From the NCBI GenBank assembly GCA_945919165.1, contig CAMEIZ010000111.1, positions 1-5,789 on the forward strand: a stretch of 5,789 bases of DNA, read 5' to 3'. The notes under the pieces were generated by a model. That model saw only the letters and a program-made list of their open reading frames with translations. It was not told where the DNA came from and did no database searches. The translations under genes and the position numbers were made by a program. This DNA is from an uncultured Traorella sp. Its GTDB lineage: Bacteria; Bacillota_I; Bacilli_A; Erysipelotrichales; Erysipelotrichaceae. Within the stretch, counting starts at the first letter, position 1. Every line of letters starts with the position of its first letter. Shown piece after piece: positions 5,401 through 5,789 of the stretch.

Positions 5401-5789
5401 ATGCTTCAAAATCAAATCATAAAACAAAGAAAAAAACAGCTCCATTTAAAAATTGAAGATATCATGGCAGCAACAGGCGCATCCAGACCCAGTGTATGCC
5501 GCTGGTTATCCGGTGAAACCAAAAAAATATCTCCTGAAAAACTCCAAAAATTAGCCGATGTTCTGCAAACCAGCCCAGACCATCTTCTCGGACAGGATCA
5601 CCTCAGCACAAAAAAACCTATTTTGGGTATTGTGAAAGCCGGCTACAATATGTATGCTGAAGAAAATATTCTTGGCTATGAAGATGTCAGCGAAGCAGAA
5701 AGCCGCCAGGGTGATTTCTATCTTCGTGTAAGCGGAGATTCCATGGTCAATGCCAGAATCTGTGATGGTGATCTTTTATATGTTAAAGC
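5401..5789 (+). CDS. XRE-HTH / S24 peptidase LexA-CI-like repressor (3' end cut by window)
   Basis: 129 complete codons are visible. Residues about 5-63 form an XRE-type helix-turn-helix: IIKQRKKQLHLKIEDIM, then TGASRPSVCRWLSGETKK as the turn and recognition helix, then SPEKLQKLADVLQTSPDHLLG. A short linker leads to the LexA/CI-type S24 domain. The self-cleavage site is Ala80-Gly81 (IVKAGYN), and the nucleophile is Ser114 in RVSGDSMVNARICDGD. The catalytic Lys should follow about 35-40 residues later, outside the window. Such repressors cleave themselves when RecA filaments form on damaged DNA, releasing their operators; HdiR of Lactococcus lactis is a chromosomal XRE-S24 example linked to umuC control. 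The start ATG has GAGGTG 6 nt upstream. It is divergent from the Y-family polymerase, with a palindrome over its own promoter, so I infer that it represses itself and probably the polymerase. It could also be a prophage or mobile-element CI-like protein; no phage genes are visible here. Confidence 0.9.
   Translation, partial: MLQNQIIKQRKKQLHLKIEDIMAATGASRPSVCRWLSGETKKISPEKLQKLADVLQTSPDHLLGQDHLSTKKPILGIVKAGYNMYAEENILGYEDVSEAESRQGDFYLRVSGDSMVNARICDGDLLYVK

Noticed and set aside
4009..5789. Prophage or integrative element carrying the repressor and polymerase
   Set aside because: No integrase, attachment repeats or structural phage genes are visible, and the base composition resembles that of the rest of the window; it may still be so beyond the right edge.

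Overview
The window is AT-rich, densely coded DNA from a low-GC Gram-positive bacterium (Bacillota). Signs of this are purine-rich AGGAGG-type ribosome binding sites, AT-rich codon choice, a clostridial/erysipelotrichial style of Y-family polymerase, and BspA-type leucine-rich repeat sequence of the kind common in gut Firmicutes. An Erysipelotrichales-like gut organism is a guess from style only; no rRNA or other marker is present. I see no transposase, integrase, tRNA, rRNA or CRISPR array.

Layout. Positions 3-323 (+) hold the 3' end of a gene cut by the left edge. Its readable 106 codons begin as a BspA-like leucine-rich repeat and run in frame into the C-terminal part of a HAD-family hydrolase. 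It converges on a four-gene block on the minus strand, and a hairpin at 322-354 sits between them. Read in the direction of transcription (right to left), that block is a Y-family DNA polymerase (dinB/umuC-like, 5256-4009), an 81-residue unnamed protein whose start overlaps the polymerase stop (4012-3767), then two ABC exporter half-transporters (3704-2013 and 2011-332). From 5401 to the right edge, on the plus strand, is the 5' part of a repressor with an N-terminal XRE helix-turn-helix and a LexA/CI-type S24 peptidase domain. It shows the Ala-Gly cleavage site and the catalytic serine, but the catalytic lysine lies beyond the window.

How it may work together. The 144-bp divergent region 5257-5400 looks like a compact DNA-damage switch. 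A self-cleaving repressor faces a lesion-bypass polymerase. A palindrome with perfect 9-bp arms overlaps the repressor's own -10 region, and a second, different 18-bp near-palindrome overlaps the predicted -35 of the polymerase promoter. The 81-aa protein is translationally coupled to the polymerase and is the least understood part. The two ABC genes form a heterodimeric exporter with one degenerate ATP site, carried by the first subunit, and one consensus site. They have a plausible promoter of their own at 3711-3739, so their membership in the damage-inducible unit is possible but not shown.

Points most worth a second look: the LRR-HAD chimeric frame at the left edge, the repressor/polymerase operator region, the coupled 81-aa protein, and the unusually eroded ATP site of the first ABC subunit together with its near-leaderless start.
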